Shown: piece after piece, positions 23,771-34,188 of the stretch | How positions within the stretch are numbered: the first letter of the stretch is position 1 | Layout of the letters: each line of letters starts with the position of its first letter | Assembly (NCBI GenBank): GCA_037043015.1 | Contig: CM073321.1 | Span: forward strand, 15,683,001 to 15,747,000 | Length of the DNA: 64,000 nucleotides | Reading direction: 5' to 3' | Source: Bryum argenteum | Taxonomy: Eukaryota > Streptophyta > Bryopsida > Bryales > Bryaceae | Program-made: the position numbers and the translations under genes | The notes under the pieces: model-generated | Database searches by the model: none | Told to the model about the DNA's origin: nothing | What the model saw: the letters and a program-made list of their open reading frames with translations, nothing else

Positions 23771-23950
23771 AATTTCTCTTATTCGATGCATGTGTACTTC
23801 ATCTTATGACATATTTAATTGCATTGTTTTGGTTTGGGTGCTCATATTTACTTATTCCCACCCCTCCTCACTTGTCCAACCGCTCATATACATACCTTGC
23901 CAAATACCACTCAACCTATGCATGAATCGGTTTGTAAATACTACGAAATT
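23771..23950 (+). repeat. 3' module after the hAT gene
   Basis: Homologous to 1493-1640 after the kinase pseudogene, with an extra ~45 bases in the middle. It is followed by the same A-rich then C-rich order. Confidence 0.75.
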
Positions 23951-23999
23951 TTTATTTAAAGAAATTCGAAAAAAAAAATTTAAAAAAAAACTAAAAAAA

Positions 24000-24660
24000 A
24001 ATGAAATCGCAGCAACCCCCCTTACCCCCTCCTCTCAACCCCCCCTACCCCCCTCACCCGCCACTAACCCCCTCCCCCGCCCCTAACCTTTCCTCCCCCG
24101 CTTCTAACCTCCCCTCCCCCGCTTCTAACCTCCCCTCCCCCGCTTCTAACCTCCCCTCCCTTGGCCCTAACCTCCCCTCCTCCGCTCATAACCTCCCCTC
24201 CCCCGCCCCTAACCTCCCCCCCCCCGCCCCTAACCTCCCCTCCCCCACCCCTAACCTCCCCTCCCCCACCCCTAACCTCCCCTCGTCCGCCCCGCCCCCC
24301 CTCCGCCGCCTCTAACCTCCCTTCCCCCGCCCGCCGCCCCTAACCTCCCCTCACCCGCCTTCGCGCCCATCCTTTCCCGCCCGTCCTCCCCTCCCGCTCC
24401 CCTTCCCCCGCCCTTTCCATCCTTCCCCGCCCCCTTCCACCCCTCACCCGCCCCTTCCCCAGTCACCCGCCCCCCCCCCCTATCCGCCTCGCCACCAATA
24501 TCACCCGCCCCCTCAAAAGTTCACCTGTCTCCTTAAAATTTCACCCGCCCTAACAAAAGTTCACCCGTCTCCTTAAAATTTCACCCGCCCTAACAAAAGT
24601 TCACCCGTCTCCTTAAAATTTCACCCGCCCTAACAAAAGTTTACTCGCCCCGACGCCACA
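24000..24660. repeat. C-rich tract with CTAACCTCCCCTCCCCCGCC units
   Basis: About 15 tandem units of roughly 20 bp run to about 24350. Then come three nearly identical 51-bp copies of an AAAATTTCACCCGCCC / AAAAGTTCACCCGTCTCC unit (about 24520-24660). No gene. Confidence 0.85.
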
Positions 24661-24846
24661 ATGGACTTACACGTTACGTTCTATGTGGCTTTTTATTGCA
24701 AAGTTTGTTATCCATGAAAAAATTACACACCCCCTACAATCAAGGTGGGCAGGGACGCCCGTCCGTCCGGGACAACTCGTACGTCCGCTTTGTCCGCCCG
24801 ATTACCTCAACACGCCCGATTACCTCAACACGCTCGATATGACAAC
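24655..24846 (+). mobile_element. hAT-type right terminus
   Basis: It ends in TATGACAACCTTG, the exact 13-bp terminal inverted repeat of the MITE at 46089-46428, and matches that element's arm over about 190 bp (GGACAACTCGTACG, CAAAGTTTGTTA, ATTACACACCCCCTACAATC). It may be the right end of an element containing the hAT gene. The matching left end was not found. Confidence 0.65.
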
Positions 24847-24889
24847 CTTGTCCCTAGTGCGAGTTGAATATGGAACATGGAAGGCTTGG

Positions 24890-25814
24890 TTTTAGGGATA
24901 ACTCTGGATACAGGAACAAGGTTAGTGGGTTGAGTGGCCACGCGTACAGGTGGAGGGTCGACTCCAGCTGCATTTGAGCGATGTTGAGGTGTCAGGATAT
25001 AGGGTTGAGCCCTTGGGCGAGATCCATCCAAGTTGAGGATTTGGGGAGGAGGTTGTTGAAACGGCGATGGACTCGAGCTTGGTGCGAGGTGGAGTAGGTT
25101 TCTGGTAAGGAGATCCCCTAGTTGGTCGGTAAACTGGGGGCAGAATGTCAGGAGTGCGTCCGGTGTTAACATTCAACTAGGGGGGTGTTGCCCGGCAGGT
25201 GGTGTCCCTGGTCGACTGCCGGGTTGACCAGGTCGACTAGCTCGCCTCCTGGGGTGACTGACGGGTGTGCCGGGTCAACTCCTGTAAGAGTCTGGTGGAC
25301 CAGCGGATGTTCCAGGTCGGCTCGCGTGGCGGCCGGAGCTAGTGGTGGCGCCGCGAGTCTAGAAGAACGGGTCTGGTCAACAATCGTGGAGAACCTGGTG
25401 AAAGGGGAGATCGATTGTAACAGGCCGAAAGGAATTAGGGGCTACCGTATCCGTTAGTACATGCGCAATCCGAGTATCTAAATCAGCGCGGCTTTTGTAA
25501 AGCTGATAAAGTTCCCATTGACGGACGAGCTCGGCATGCATGTCTTGAGGTATTAAGGGAACCATGCGGTGGGTCACGCTCGCTTGAGGGGTCGATAGGT
25601 TGGGTAATTCTTTGATGCCTACCTAAGAAGGTGGTAGATTCTTAAACGAGTAGACGATAATATTAGGTGAGAAGTACGAGTTGGACAATGTAGGGGATGT
25701 CTCAGTTTCTCTCAAGAGGTCGGCTGAGGCCGCGTATACCATACGTCCTAGGGGTATAGATAGATCCTGAGAGGGACGTGCTCTAGGGTTTTGTCGCGAC
25801 CCTAATAACTCCAA
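24890..25814 (-). pseudogene. gag-like proline/arginine-rich reading frame (decayed)
   Basis: One minus-strand frame from about 25814 to 24890 is broken by TAG 25623 and by TGA at 25377 and further down. The segments share features: AELVRQWELYQLYKSRADLDTRI, repeated SRPGTP-type stretches and a Ser/Pro/Gln-rich end. The stops fall where SRPG repeats predict CGA, so CGA-to-TGA decay is likely. Composition resembles gag-adjacent proteins of LTR retroelements, but no zinc knuckle or protease is present. Confidence 0.4.
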
Positions 25815-25829
25815 CTCTTTTCTTTCTTA

Positions 25830-26920
25830 GTGAGCCTTACTTGGTAGCAGAACACAAGCTCACTTAGTTGGTAGCAACCGGCCATGACTCAGCTAACACT
25901 TGTATGTGCCCCACACACACAATGTTAGCACCATTCTAAGTTAAGGTGTCCAACCCACCTTGACTCCATAAGTCATTATCCGATACTCATTACCCGGAAC
26001 TCCCACCAACACAAGGGCGTGCAAACCCGACACTCCCACCAACACATGGGCATGCTACTTGGTGGCACGGGGCGGCCTTCCACAAATGTCCGAGCTCCCA
26101 AGGGTGATACTAATCACCCCCGGAGCTAACCGCCCTTATCCATTGTCCAACATCCCACTAGTCCCCTTCCACTCTTGTCTCTCACTCCATTCGAGACTTT
26201 GCAGGAAACCCTCCGAGAATCCGGCACTAGTGTTCCCGGGGACTAGTTTGGAGCGGAACTCTTTCCAACCCAACGTTGCGGGATGCTCAAGAGCATCCCA
26301 CAATGCCCAAGGTATAGGAGTGAGGCTTCTTTTCCATTCCTCACCCTTTAGAGCTATTCTCGGTCACTCCTAGGAACCGGCACTACTTATCACGGGGACT
26401 GCTTTGGAAAGGGACACTTCCCAACCCCATTTTTACAGATGCTCCAAAGCATCCTCCATTTCCCCAAGATGCGGGAGTGAGGCCCCATCCCAAGCCTCAC
26501 CTCTTGGAGCCACCCCGGCTCTCCTTGGCACCATGTAGAAGTGAGCAGGGAGATCACTCCTCCTCCTAGTATCCTTTGGAGTCTTTAGTAGGCTCCCCCC
26601 CCATTGTGTTGAAGGGCCTTCTAAGACACACTTTTTCTTTGGAAGACCACCCCTTTTTGCCTTAGCCTCAAAAACGGGTCGTAACTTCTTCTCGGGCTAA
26701 CTCATAGCTTTGTTACTCAAATGGGCCGTGCGAGCCCATATTTGACATCTACTCTTTGAATAGATGTCAATAGATTCCTCACTTGTCCCAATCGGAGTTT
26801 TCATATGGGAGCTATGCCCCTCTGAACATTCGGGAGTCCCGGGAGGCAGCAGTCGCGGAGTCCTGAAGTTCCGATGCTTTGGAGAGCCATATCTCCAAAA
26901 GTGTTGCTTTTCTCGTCACG
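25830..26920. repeat. Noncoding repeat region with two diverged ~150-bp copies
   Basis: The blocks at about 26219-26350 and 26374-26512 are diverged tandem copies (CCGGCACTA..CGGGGACT, GGATGCTC..AGCATCC hairpin, GGAGTGAGGC). Two CCCACCAACACA copies lie near 26007 and 26035. It looks like retroelement leader or LTR DNA. No gene is supported. Confidence 0.55.
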
Positions 26921-26925
26921 AGCCT

Positions 26926-27010
26926 TAGCATTTTGAAAAGCTCTTGTTTATAGCATTTTGGAAAGCTCTTGTCCATAGCATTTTGGAAAGCTCTTGTCCA
27001 TAGCTTTCCA
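26926..27010. repeat. 25-bp tandem repeat, 3+ copies
   Basis: TAGCATTTTGGAAAGCTCTT starts at 26926, 26951 and 26976, with a truncated copy at 27001. Confidence 0.85.
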
Positions 27011-27019
27011 ACGACATGC

Positions 27020-27950
27020 AACATGGTGCCATCCCTGAAGGACGACAAATTGAGTCTTGAAAGGCAACACTCCCGAGTCTCAGAGTGTCCTGGAACGCGC
27101 TCCAACTTTGAAGAGCCATATCTCATGACTCACAACTCTAAATCGCGCGTTCTTTGGACCCATGGGTGCGTGCTTGAACAAGGTGCGTGTTTCCAACCAT
27201 GTAAAGCACCCTACCAAGTTCATCTTGAGCACAACGCTTTTGCGTGCTGATTGCTCGGGACTCTCCTTGGTCTCCTCAACTTGTCTTTTGCCAAGCTCTG
27301 GGCTTCACTCCTGGGGTCCTCGTGACTCACCATGGTGTTCGGGCATCCTTTGGAAAGGGATGTGACAGGTTTAAATCCGAGGTTGAACGGGTTAGAGATA
27401 ATGATGTAAAGACGCAGGAGGAGAGAGAGGGGGAGAAAACTCCCTTTGGACGTTGTACGATGTGAAGATGTTGCCTTTGAAGACGACGAAGGATGAGGCC
27501 GGATCAATTTGCAGGTACCTTAGCTCTCTTTGCGTCCTCGGGTGGTTGATCTGGCTAGGGAATATTGTGGTTGGTTGAGGCTCTCCGACAGCACAAGTGT
27601 GAGGCCGAGACGTCTTTGGTCCAGGTGTTGGTTTAGAGATTAACAAGGGTTATCACTAGGGTTGGGTGGAGTCTTCAAGATCTGGATCCGAAACAGGCTC
27701 GGGGACAAAAACCGCCGAGTCGGAGGTCAGATCTGGTTGTGAGTTCTGGATTTTGATTTGGATCTCAGGGTGGAAGCACACTACGGTGGCTACACTTTCG
27801 GCACACTTAAGGTACCTAATTTTTTACATGAGTCAATGCGTTGTATTTTTGGCAGGTTCCAGGGTGGAGCTTTAATACCTATCTGTCTTTATGCGCGCGG
27901 TTTTAGGGGATCTAGGCTCGTATTCGATGAGGGCATTTAAGAGCTGACAG
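27020..27950. other. Nothing recognised
   Basis: Short open frames on both strands overlap each other and lack domain motifs. Confidence 0.35.
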
Positions 27951-27959
27951 GTTGAGCCG

Positions 27960-28971
27960 GGGTGACCGGTGATCACCGGTGGAGGTCGGCGAGGAACTGG
28001 TGACCACCGGTGGTCGTCGTCTCTCTCCTTGGCGGCTTCTGTGTTTTTTTTTGAACTCTGTGTTTCTCTCCCGCTCCTCGCTCCTCGTGGTCAGAGACTT
28101 GCTGTCGGCATTTCGTGTTTTGCTGCTCGCTCCTCGTGTGCAGGGATTCGCTTGCGTCGATGTGTGTTTTGTTCCTCGTGTGCAGGGTTTTTGCTCGCGT
28201 AGTTGTCTGCTTGGTTCGGTAGCTTCTTCGTGGGTAGTGTTAGCGCTCCTCGTGGGTAGTGTTATCGAGCGAGGTGATTTTGCTACTAAAACAGCGTCGT
28301 TCGTGTTCAGTGTTTAGAGCTCTCTTTCTGAACTCCGTCGTCTTCGTTTTCTCCACCTGCTCCTTGTATCCTGGGCTTTAGGTACCTCGGTCATCGTTGT
28401 TCAAGGTCACTTGTTGTCCCCGTCGCTGTCTTAGGATTTGCTACCTCGCTCTAGGTGTTCAGGCTTATCGCTCGGCGTCGTTGGTTTAGGTTGTGTTTTG
28501 CAGTAGCTCCAGAGCTTCGGAGTCGGTTTTAGATAGGACTTTTGTGTAAGGTAGTGTTCTCGAGGAGAGGGACTGAGTTGCCATTGTATGAGCGCTTTAG
28601 CTTAGGGTTTACACTCTGTCTTCTTCGGTTTCTCCCAGCGCTCCTTCTGTTCAGGTTTTAGGCTGCTGTCTGAGAGTTATTAGGAAAGCTCTAGAGTTTG
28701 CTCCTCGTGTTCAGAGTTAGGCTGCGGTCTGAGAGTTTAGAAGCTTCAAAGTTTGCTCCTCGTGTTCAGTGTTTAGGCCGCGAAGGCCACCGACCTTGTG
28801 GTATTAGTACAGGACCCGAAGCTTCAGAGTTTGCTCCTCGTGTTCAGTGTTTAGGCCGCGGTCTGAGTGTTTAGAAAGCTTTCAGAGTAAGTTGTGAGTT
28901 GTGAGGGTCCACTCACAGAGAGCGCGGTCTGAGGGTTTAGAAAGCTTGAGAGTTTGCTACAGATCTGAGCA
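27960..28971 (+). promoter_or_regulatory. Upstream region/5' leader with repeated units
   Basis: CCGGTGATCACCGG (27965-27978) is a perfect palindrome, and GACCACCGGTGGTC follows at about 28001-28014. From 28070 onward GCTCCTCGTGTTCAG recurs at least seven times. In the last 250 bp the unit grows to TTTGCTCCTCGTGTTCAGTG plus TTTAGGCCGCG. A 30-bp stretch at 28792-28821 is identical to coding sequence at 32895-32924. No TATA box was obvious. Confidence 0.45.
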
Positions 28972-31900
28972 ATGGTGAAAGGCAAGGGTGGCGATAGGCC
29001 TGCTGTCTCAAAGGCATGCTCGGGCGGAAGGTCCAAGGGGGTGCAGGACGAGGCTGAGGAGTACAATGAAGATGACTGCGACATGGAGTTTTTTGGCGTC
29101 GATGGAGGGCTTCGAAGACTGCGGTGTGCTCTGCCGGTGCGAACGGAGGAAGACTTTGAGAAGGAGTGGGAGCTCGAAAATGAAGGCATCAACCCCCACC
29201 GGTTCACGAAGCAGGAGGTCTCGGAGGAGTTGGTGACGGCCATATTCGGGAAGCGATGTGGGAAGAATGGGCGCGCTGGCTACCGGTGGCAAGACATCAA
29301 AAACAAGGATATCATGAAGAGAGTGCGGTTTCTGCACCCCATTCTCTACTCCCACGACGAGCGTGCAATGCCCAGCCATGTGAAGATTCATTTCGCCCAA
29401 GGGATTGCGGTGGAGAATGCGGAGGGGAGAGGGTCTGTTGATTGGGCTGCGTTCGGAGAGGAGACGAACAAAACCCAGCGGAAACAGCTTGCGAGGAAGA
29501 GAGACAAGCTAATGTGCGCGAAGAACAAGGGTGGCGAATTGACGAAGGAGGAGTTCAAGAAATTGAAAGTGGACAAGGGATTGCTCAACCGTGGCGACTC
29601 GAAGAAGGTAAACCTTCAAATTCCGCACCATTTTGGATTTTTGCACAACTCTCCATTTTCTTCTACGGTCAGTCTCCTGTCCGATTCAAGCTACCGTAAC
29701 CTGATGAACTGGAGCTTGCATACCAAAGCTTAGACAATGTATGTTGACATTTTGCTCCCACTCATCCCTGTACTTTAGCACAATATGGTAGCGATTAGTA
29801 ATTTGGGGCAAGTGTATACAAGTAAACTACCGCAAGTCTGCACAGGGTTTAGGTTCGAAATTGTTTGTACAGGTATAAGTTCTTTGCACTGGTATAAGTT
29901 CTTTGTTGATCCAGGTTGTTTCAACACCTCCACCACTTGAATTGCTATGCGGGAACACGGGAATCGCAGCAAGTGCGGCTTGAATGAAGCAGACACACCA
30001 GGGTTCCAATTTCAGGTCCAATTTTTAGTTTTAATTCTAGTTTGTGTTTGTGGTTGAATTGGTGGTGGTTGCAGCAGGAGTCAGGGCTGGAGATGTGCGC
30101 ATTGAGGATTCCCACTCGACTAGAGATTGAGATGGATAGCAGGACAGAAGAGAGAGTAATGCAACTCGAGATGAAGGTCCAGGAGCTATCTGCTGAATTG
30201 CTTCAATTCAAGAAGGACCTGGCAGATGCAAAGGGTGTGAGTGACAAGGCCGCCACCGAGGCCTCGAACACCAAAATCTTCCTCTAATCCTGCGACGTCA
30301 AGATCAAGGAAGTTGATTCTGACGAGGGCATGCGGCAACTATGGGTCTCAATGAAAGAGCTGAATACCGAGAAGTTGGAGGGTCTTCAGGCGACTGCTCT
30401 TCTGCGTGAGAGGGACGTGCAGGCTGTGAATGCAAGGATCCGGAATGTACAACTGCAAATAGCAGCATACACCGAGGAGCATTCTTTGCTGAAGATGGGG
30501 AGCCGTCCCATGGTTATGTTGCCATGGCCTATGTTATATCCGAAGTTTAGTGATACACTTTGTGAATCCAGGTCCCTCTTAGTGACTACGTGTAGTTTGT
30601 GTGCGGCTCAATTTCCATATTTGGATATCATAGTAGCTTCATGTCAGCACTTGTATCATCCGTGGTGTGCTGTTATTGTTTTTGGTAAAGCTAACAAGTG
30701 CGTGCATGGAGATTGCCCGGGTACGGTGAATCCGAATTGGAGCAAGAGTTTCGGGTGGGCTACTGCAATTGAGGATATTACAATCACCCAGCCCGTGGCA
30801 CTTGATGCGATGGATACAGGAGTTGTGTCGGCATTAACATTGCGTAAGTGTTCAAACTCTGATTCCTACATCGGCCTTCTATATGCCATACTTGGATTTC
30901 TGATTTGTTCCCACATTGCTCCTTATCTCACTCATTCTCTTGTATTTCAGGTACTGTGTGTCGGAGGAACATGTTGGATGAAAGAATGCAGGACAATGAG
31001 TAGCAAAAGTTGTTTCATAGTTTAGCACATGTTATTGCATTGAATTGATTTACGTTTGAATTGATCGTAGAGGAGCGTGGTAGTTGAAAGTAGAAGACCG
31101 TGGGCGCAGCCAAATAGCAGTGTCCTTGTCATACATGTTTGCTAGTTTCTTATTACCTAATTATCGGTAGTTTAGTACAAGCTGGCATGTACTAATTGTT
31201 CTCTTGTGTGAAGTAGGTAATGTTATTGCGGAAAAGTGCTGAGATGAGCACCAATTCGGGAATTCCTATTGGTAGAGTTAGTACCTAAACAGCGATTGAG
31301 GATAGGTACTAGGTTCAGAATGTAGTATTAATGTTACAAGCATTTAGCACGTATGTACATGTTCGATACAAATGATGGGTACCTGTGTTACTTAGGTATA
31401 GGGTGAGTTGTAGCTGTACCTTATTTTTCACCATTAGATACATGTTGGGTTTAGTGGGTAGTATCGAGTTCAGATTGTACCTTTCATTTGTACTAGAAGT
31501 ACTAAATTTTGGATAAGTGGTAATGTGTAAGTACCATAGGCAGTGCAGATATACCAATAGAATGTGCAAACTAGGTACTCAATTTGGTTTTAAAGGTGTA
31601 GAGATACCAATAGAAGGTGCAATCTAGGTACTCGGTTTGGTTTTGAGGTGATTAAGGGTCCAATGTGCGTACTTTTCATATCATACTAATACAGGAGCTA
31701 TCCATAGGTACATGTTGATGTCACCTTAGGTACATATCAGAGCACTTCAGTACTATTATGCATTACTTCTGTACTAATTTTGCAGTTGTTGGTTTAGCAA
31801 TTTTGTGTTCAACAAATATCTAACTCTATGTCTGCATTCTAGCAGCAGTAAAGGATGTCCGCGAACCGAGCGCAAAGTCAAGAGAGTTTCGCATTGTGAA

Positions 31901-33293
31901 GAGAACTGGTAAGCAGGGCTTTCTCACCCTTTTTAGGCATGTGTTCCAAACTTTTTGATCATTGAAATTTAGTCTTATACATCTCTATTTTCTTTTATAG
32001 GTCTTGAGAGAAATGTAGTGGCTGGTCCAAGCGAGCAGATCCCAGAGGTAGCAATCGAACCTCTTTCACCTTGTCCGATACCGGCGAGTGAGAAGATGTC
32101 TACGCTCATTTCTACCCCAGCATCTTCCAAGCCAACAACACCGGCGTCTCCCAAGCCTTCAACAAGACATTTAAGGACAAATTTTGGTATGGCAGCGCGT
32201 GGCTCGCAGTCTCCTCTTGCCGTGGGTGTGGGATCACCGCATTCTCCTCCGATATCAGTGGTGAAGAAGAAGACTCCCTCACCGAGTCAACATTCTACAC
32301 GGAAGATGACCCCGAGAGCAATTAACCTAGGTCACAACTCTGTGGCGGGCGACCAGGGTGAAGAGTTAGCTTCAGAGTCCGTGGCTCGTGAGGAGGGTGA
32401 AGGCAGCGAACTACCATTCCAGAAGTTACTCGAAGTTGCCGCTCCACCATCACCCAAGGCTCCAACCACCACGGCAATTGCCTCGTGCGAGGTCGCTCCA
32501 GCAGTGTGCGAGGACGCCACTGATGATGCAGATGGTAAGAATTTTCCCAGATTTTGTTTGGTTTCTAAGGTATCATGGTTTTAGGCATGACTAACATTTC
32601 ATCTTTGTTGTTGCAGCTCTAGGTAGGGAAATGGACGAGCTATTTGCCAAATCTAATCCTGCTGTTGTAAGGATCCCCCTGCCATCATTGCTTTCATCAG
32701 TCTCGTCAGATACGGAGGCCTCTGAATGTGAAGACGGAGATATCCACAAAGCACATGCGAAAGTGCAAACCTCCTTACCAGTACAAGTTGAGCGCCAAGT
32801 CAAGATGAGCGGAGGATCTGACAGTACTGATGCTAATCTCAGAAATTCGGCTGGTGAAGAGGTTAGTGACCGGGCTCTTCCAGCGACAAAAGCAGACCTT
32901 GTGGTATTAGTACAGGACCCGAAGGCACCACCTTCCACTGCGGCGGAATCTCCTTTTGTCCCGCCTGCCGACCTTGAACCCCCACCTGTGGCAACTGAGA
33001 GTCCAAACGTGCCAAGTGCTGAGCGCAAGGGGCGTCTTAGACGACTCAGCGACATGGGTGTGCGCGGGACTTCCACTTCACCGCCCGAGCGAGGTGGCAA
33101 CTCCCGACTTACAAGATCAGCTGCGACAGTTGCTGTGGCGGTCGGTGATGGCGTCAAACCAATGGAGGTTGACGACCACGGAGCATTGAAAAGCACGGCA
33201 GCGAAGAAGAAGATGAAGCAGGTATCTAATATCATCTCACAGCCGGGCGGGGAGTCTAAAGCAGCTGGTAGAAAAAGGGCAGGGAAACGGTGA
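28972..33293 (+). CDS. Multi-exon coiled-coil/RING-like nuclear protein
   Basis: ATG 28972 starts MVKGKGGDRPAV. Splice-consistent exons are 28972-29607, 30075-30843, 31843-31908, 32001-32534 and 32617-33293. Phases match at every junction and give 893 codons before TGA 33291. Exon 1 is charged and basic (VDWAAFGEETNKTQRKQ). Exon 2 has a long coiled coil (RTEERVMQLEMKVQELSAEL) and a RING-like cluster: CSLC, SCQHLYHPWC and KCVHGDC (30594-30720). The last exons are Ser/Pro/Ala-rich and end in a basic, NLS-like KKKMKQ...GRKRAGKR. A single in-frame TAA lies at 30285-30287; CAA-to-TAA would explain it. An optional exon from 30951 gives the short ending RRNMLDERMQDNE at TAG 31001. The layout resembles the 14.4-16.7 kb RING pseudogene. 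Function is unknown; an E3-ligase role would be inference. Confidence 0.7.
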
Positions 33294-33299
33294 ATGTTG

Positions 33300-34180
33300 G
33301 GTTCACTTTATGCTTTGGGTGTGGGATGTAAAATAAGTTACTAACTTATAAATTTCCATTTTCTGAAACAATAGCTTCATCATTTCATGTGTGCTCTTGT
33401 TCTGCAGTCTCTCTGAGCAGGTGACTTGGTCGATTGATTCAAACATTGCTTAAGGAATGGAAAAGCATGAAGTTTCAATTGAAACACCCGTGGCTGGCAC
33501 TTGCCCCATGATTTGTTTCACCCGTGGCTGGCACTTGCCCCATGATTCGTTTCACCCGTGTCTTTGTGTCACAGCAAGCTATGGTAGGCACAGCTTTAGA
33601 GGCATTGTTCAAATTTTGAGTGAGAGATTGAATTCTCTCCAAGTGATCCGACCCTTGCTGAGATTTTTGGTCGCACAAGACGTCTGTGATAGATAGTACA
33701 TACTGAGTACACGCGCATGCTACCGGTGGTATATACTGAGTACACCTTTTTTATATATAGTACAGGCTTGGTACCAACTTGTACTAAACTATGTGCATAG
33801 TGTACAGCTTTTGAGAAATTTAAGTAAATATCGTATTTTTTTGCAAATTTTGTGATTGCTTATGCTGAGTTCTTTCTTTGTTGTTTGAGTTTGTTTGTTG
33901 TTTGGGTGAAAGCGGGTCAATTGTGTAAGAAATAACCCACAACAAGAAGCGGCTTTCTGATTGGAAGTGGTTATCATTCTTCATTCTTAGTCATAACATA
34001 TTGTAATCGCATAAATGTGAAAGTGACGTAATATGAAAGGAATAGACATCATGATCCAACCAACAGCCCTTTCCAAGTACCATGTCTTTAAACCCGAGTC
34101 CTTTATACTTTAGGATATGCACCAATAGATACAGAGGAGGAAAGTTACCTCGTTTAACCATTTGTCTACTAGATACTACT
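33300..34180. other. Intergenic spacer between convergent genes, GTAC-rich
   Basis: Apart from the 34-bp repeat, it contains seven GTAC sites within about 33697-33807. No gene was seen. Confidence 0.5.
33485..33562. repeat. 34-bp tandem repeat, 2.3 copies
   Basis: CACCCGTGGCTGGCACTTGC starts at 33485 and 33519, with a truncated copy at 33553. Confidence 0.85.
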
Positions 34181-34188
34181 AGATTATA

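Noticed and set aside
25845-25860. TTGGTAGCAGAACA as a retroelement primer-binding site
   Set aside because: Resembles the initiator-tRNA complement, but it is on the plus strand while the adjacent gag-like frame is on the minus strand, and no LTR end precedes it.
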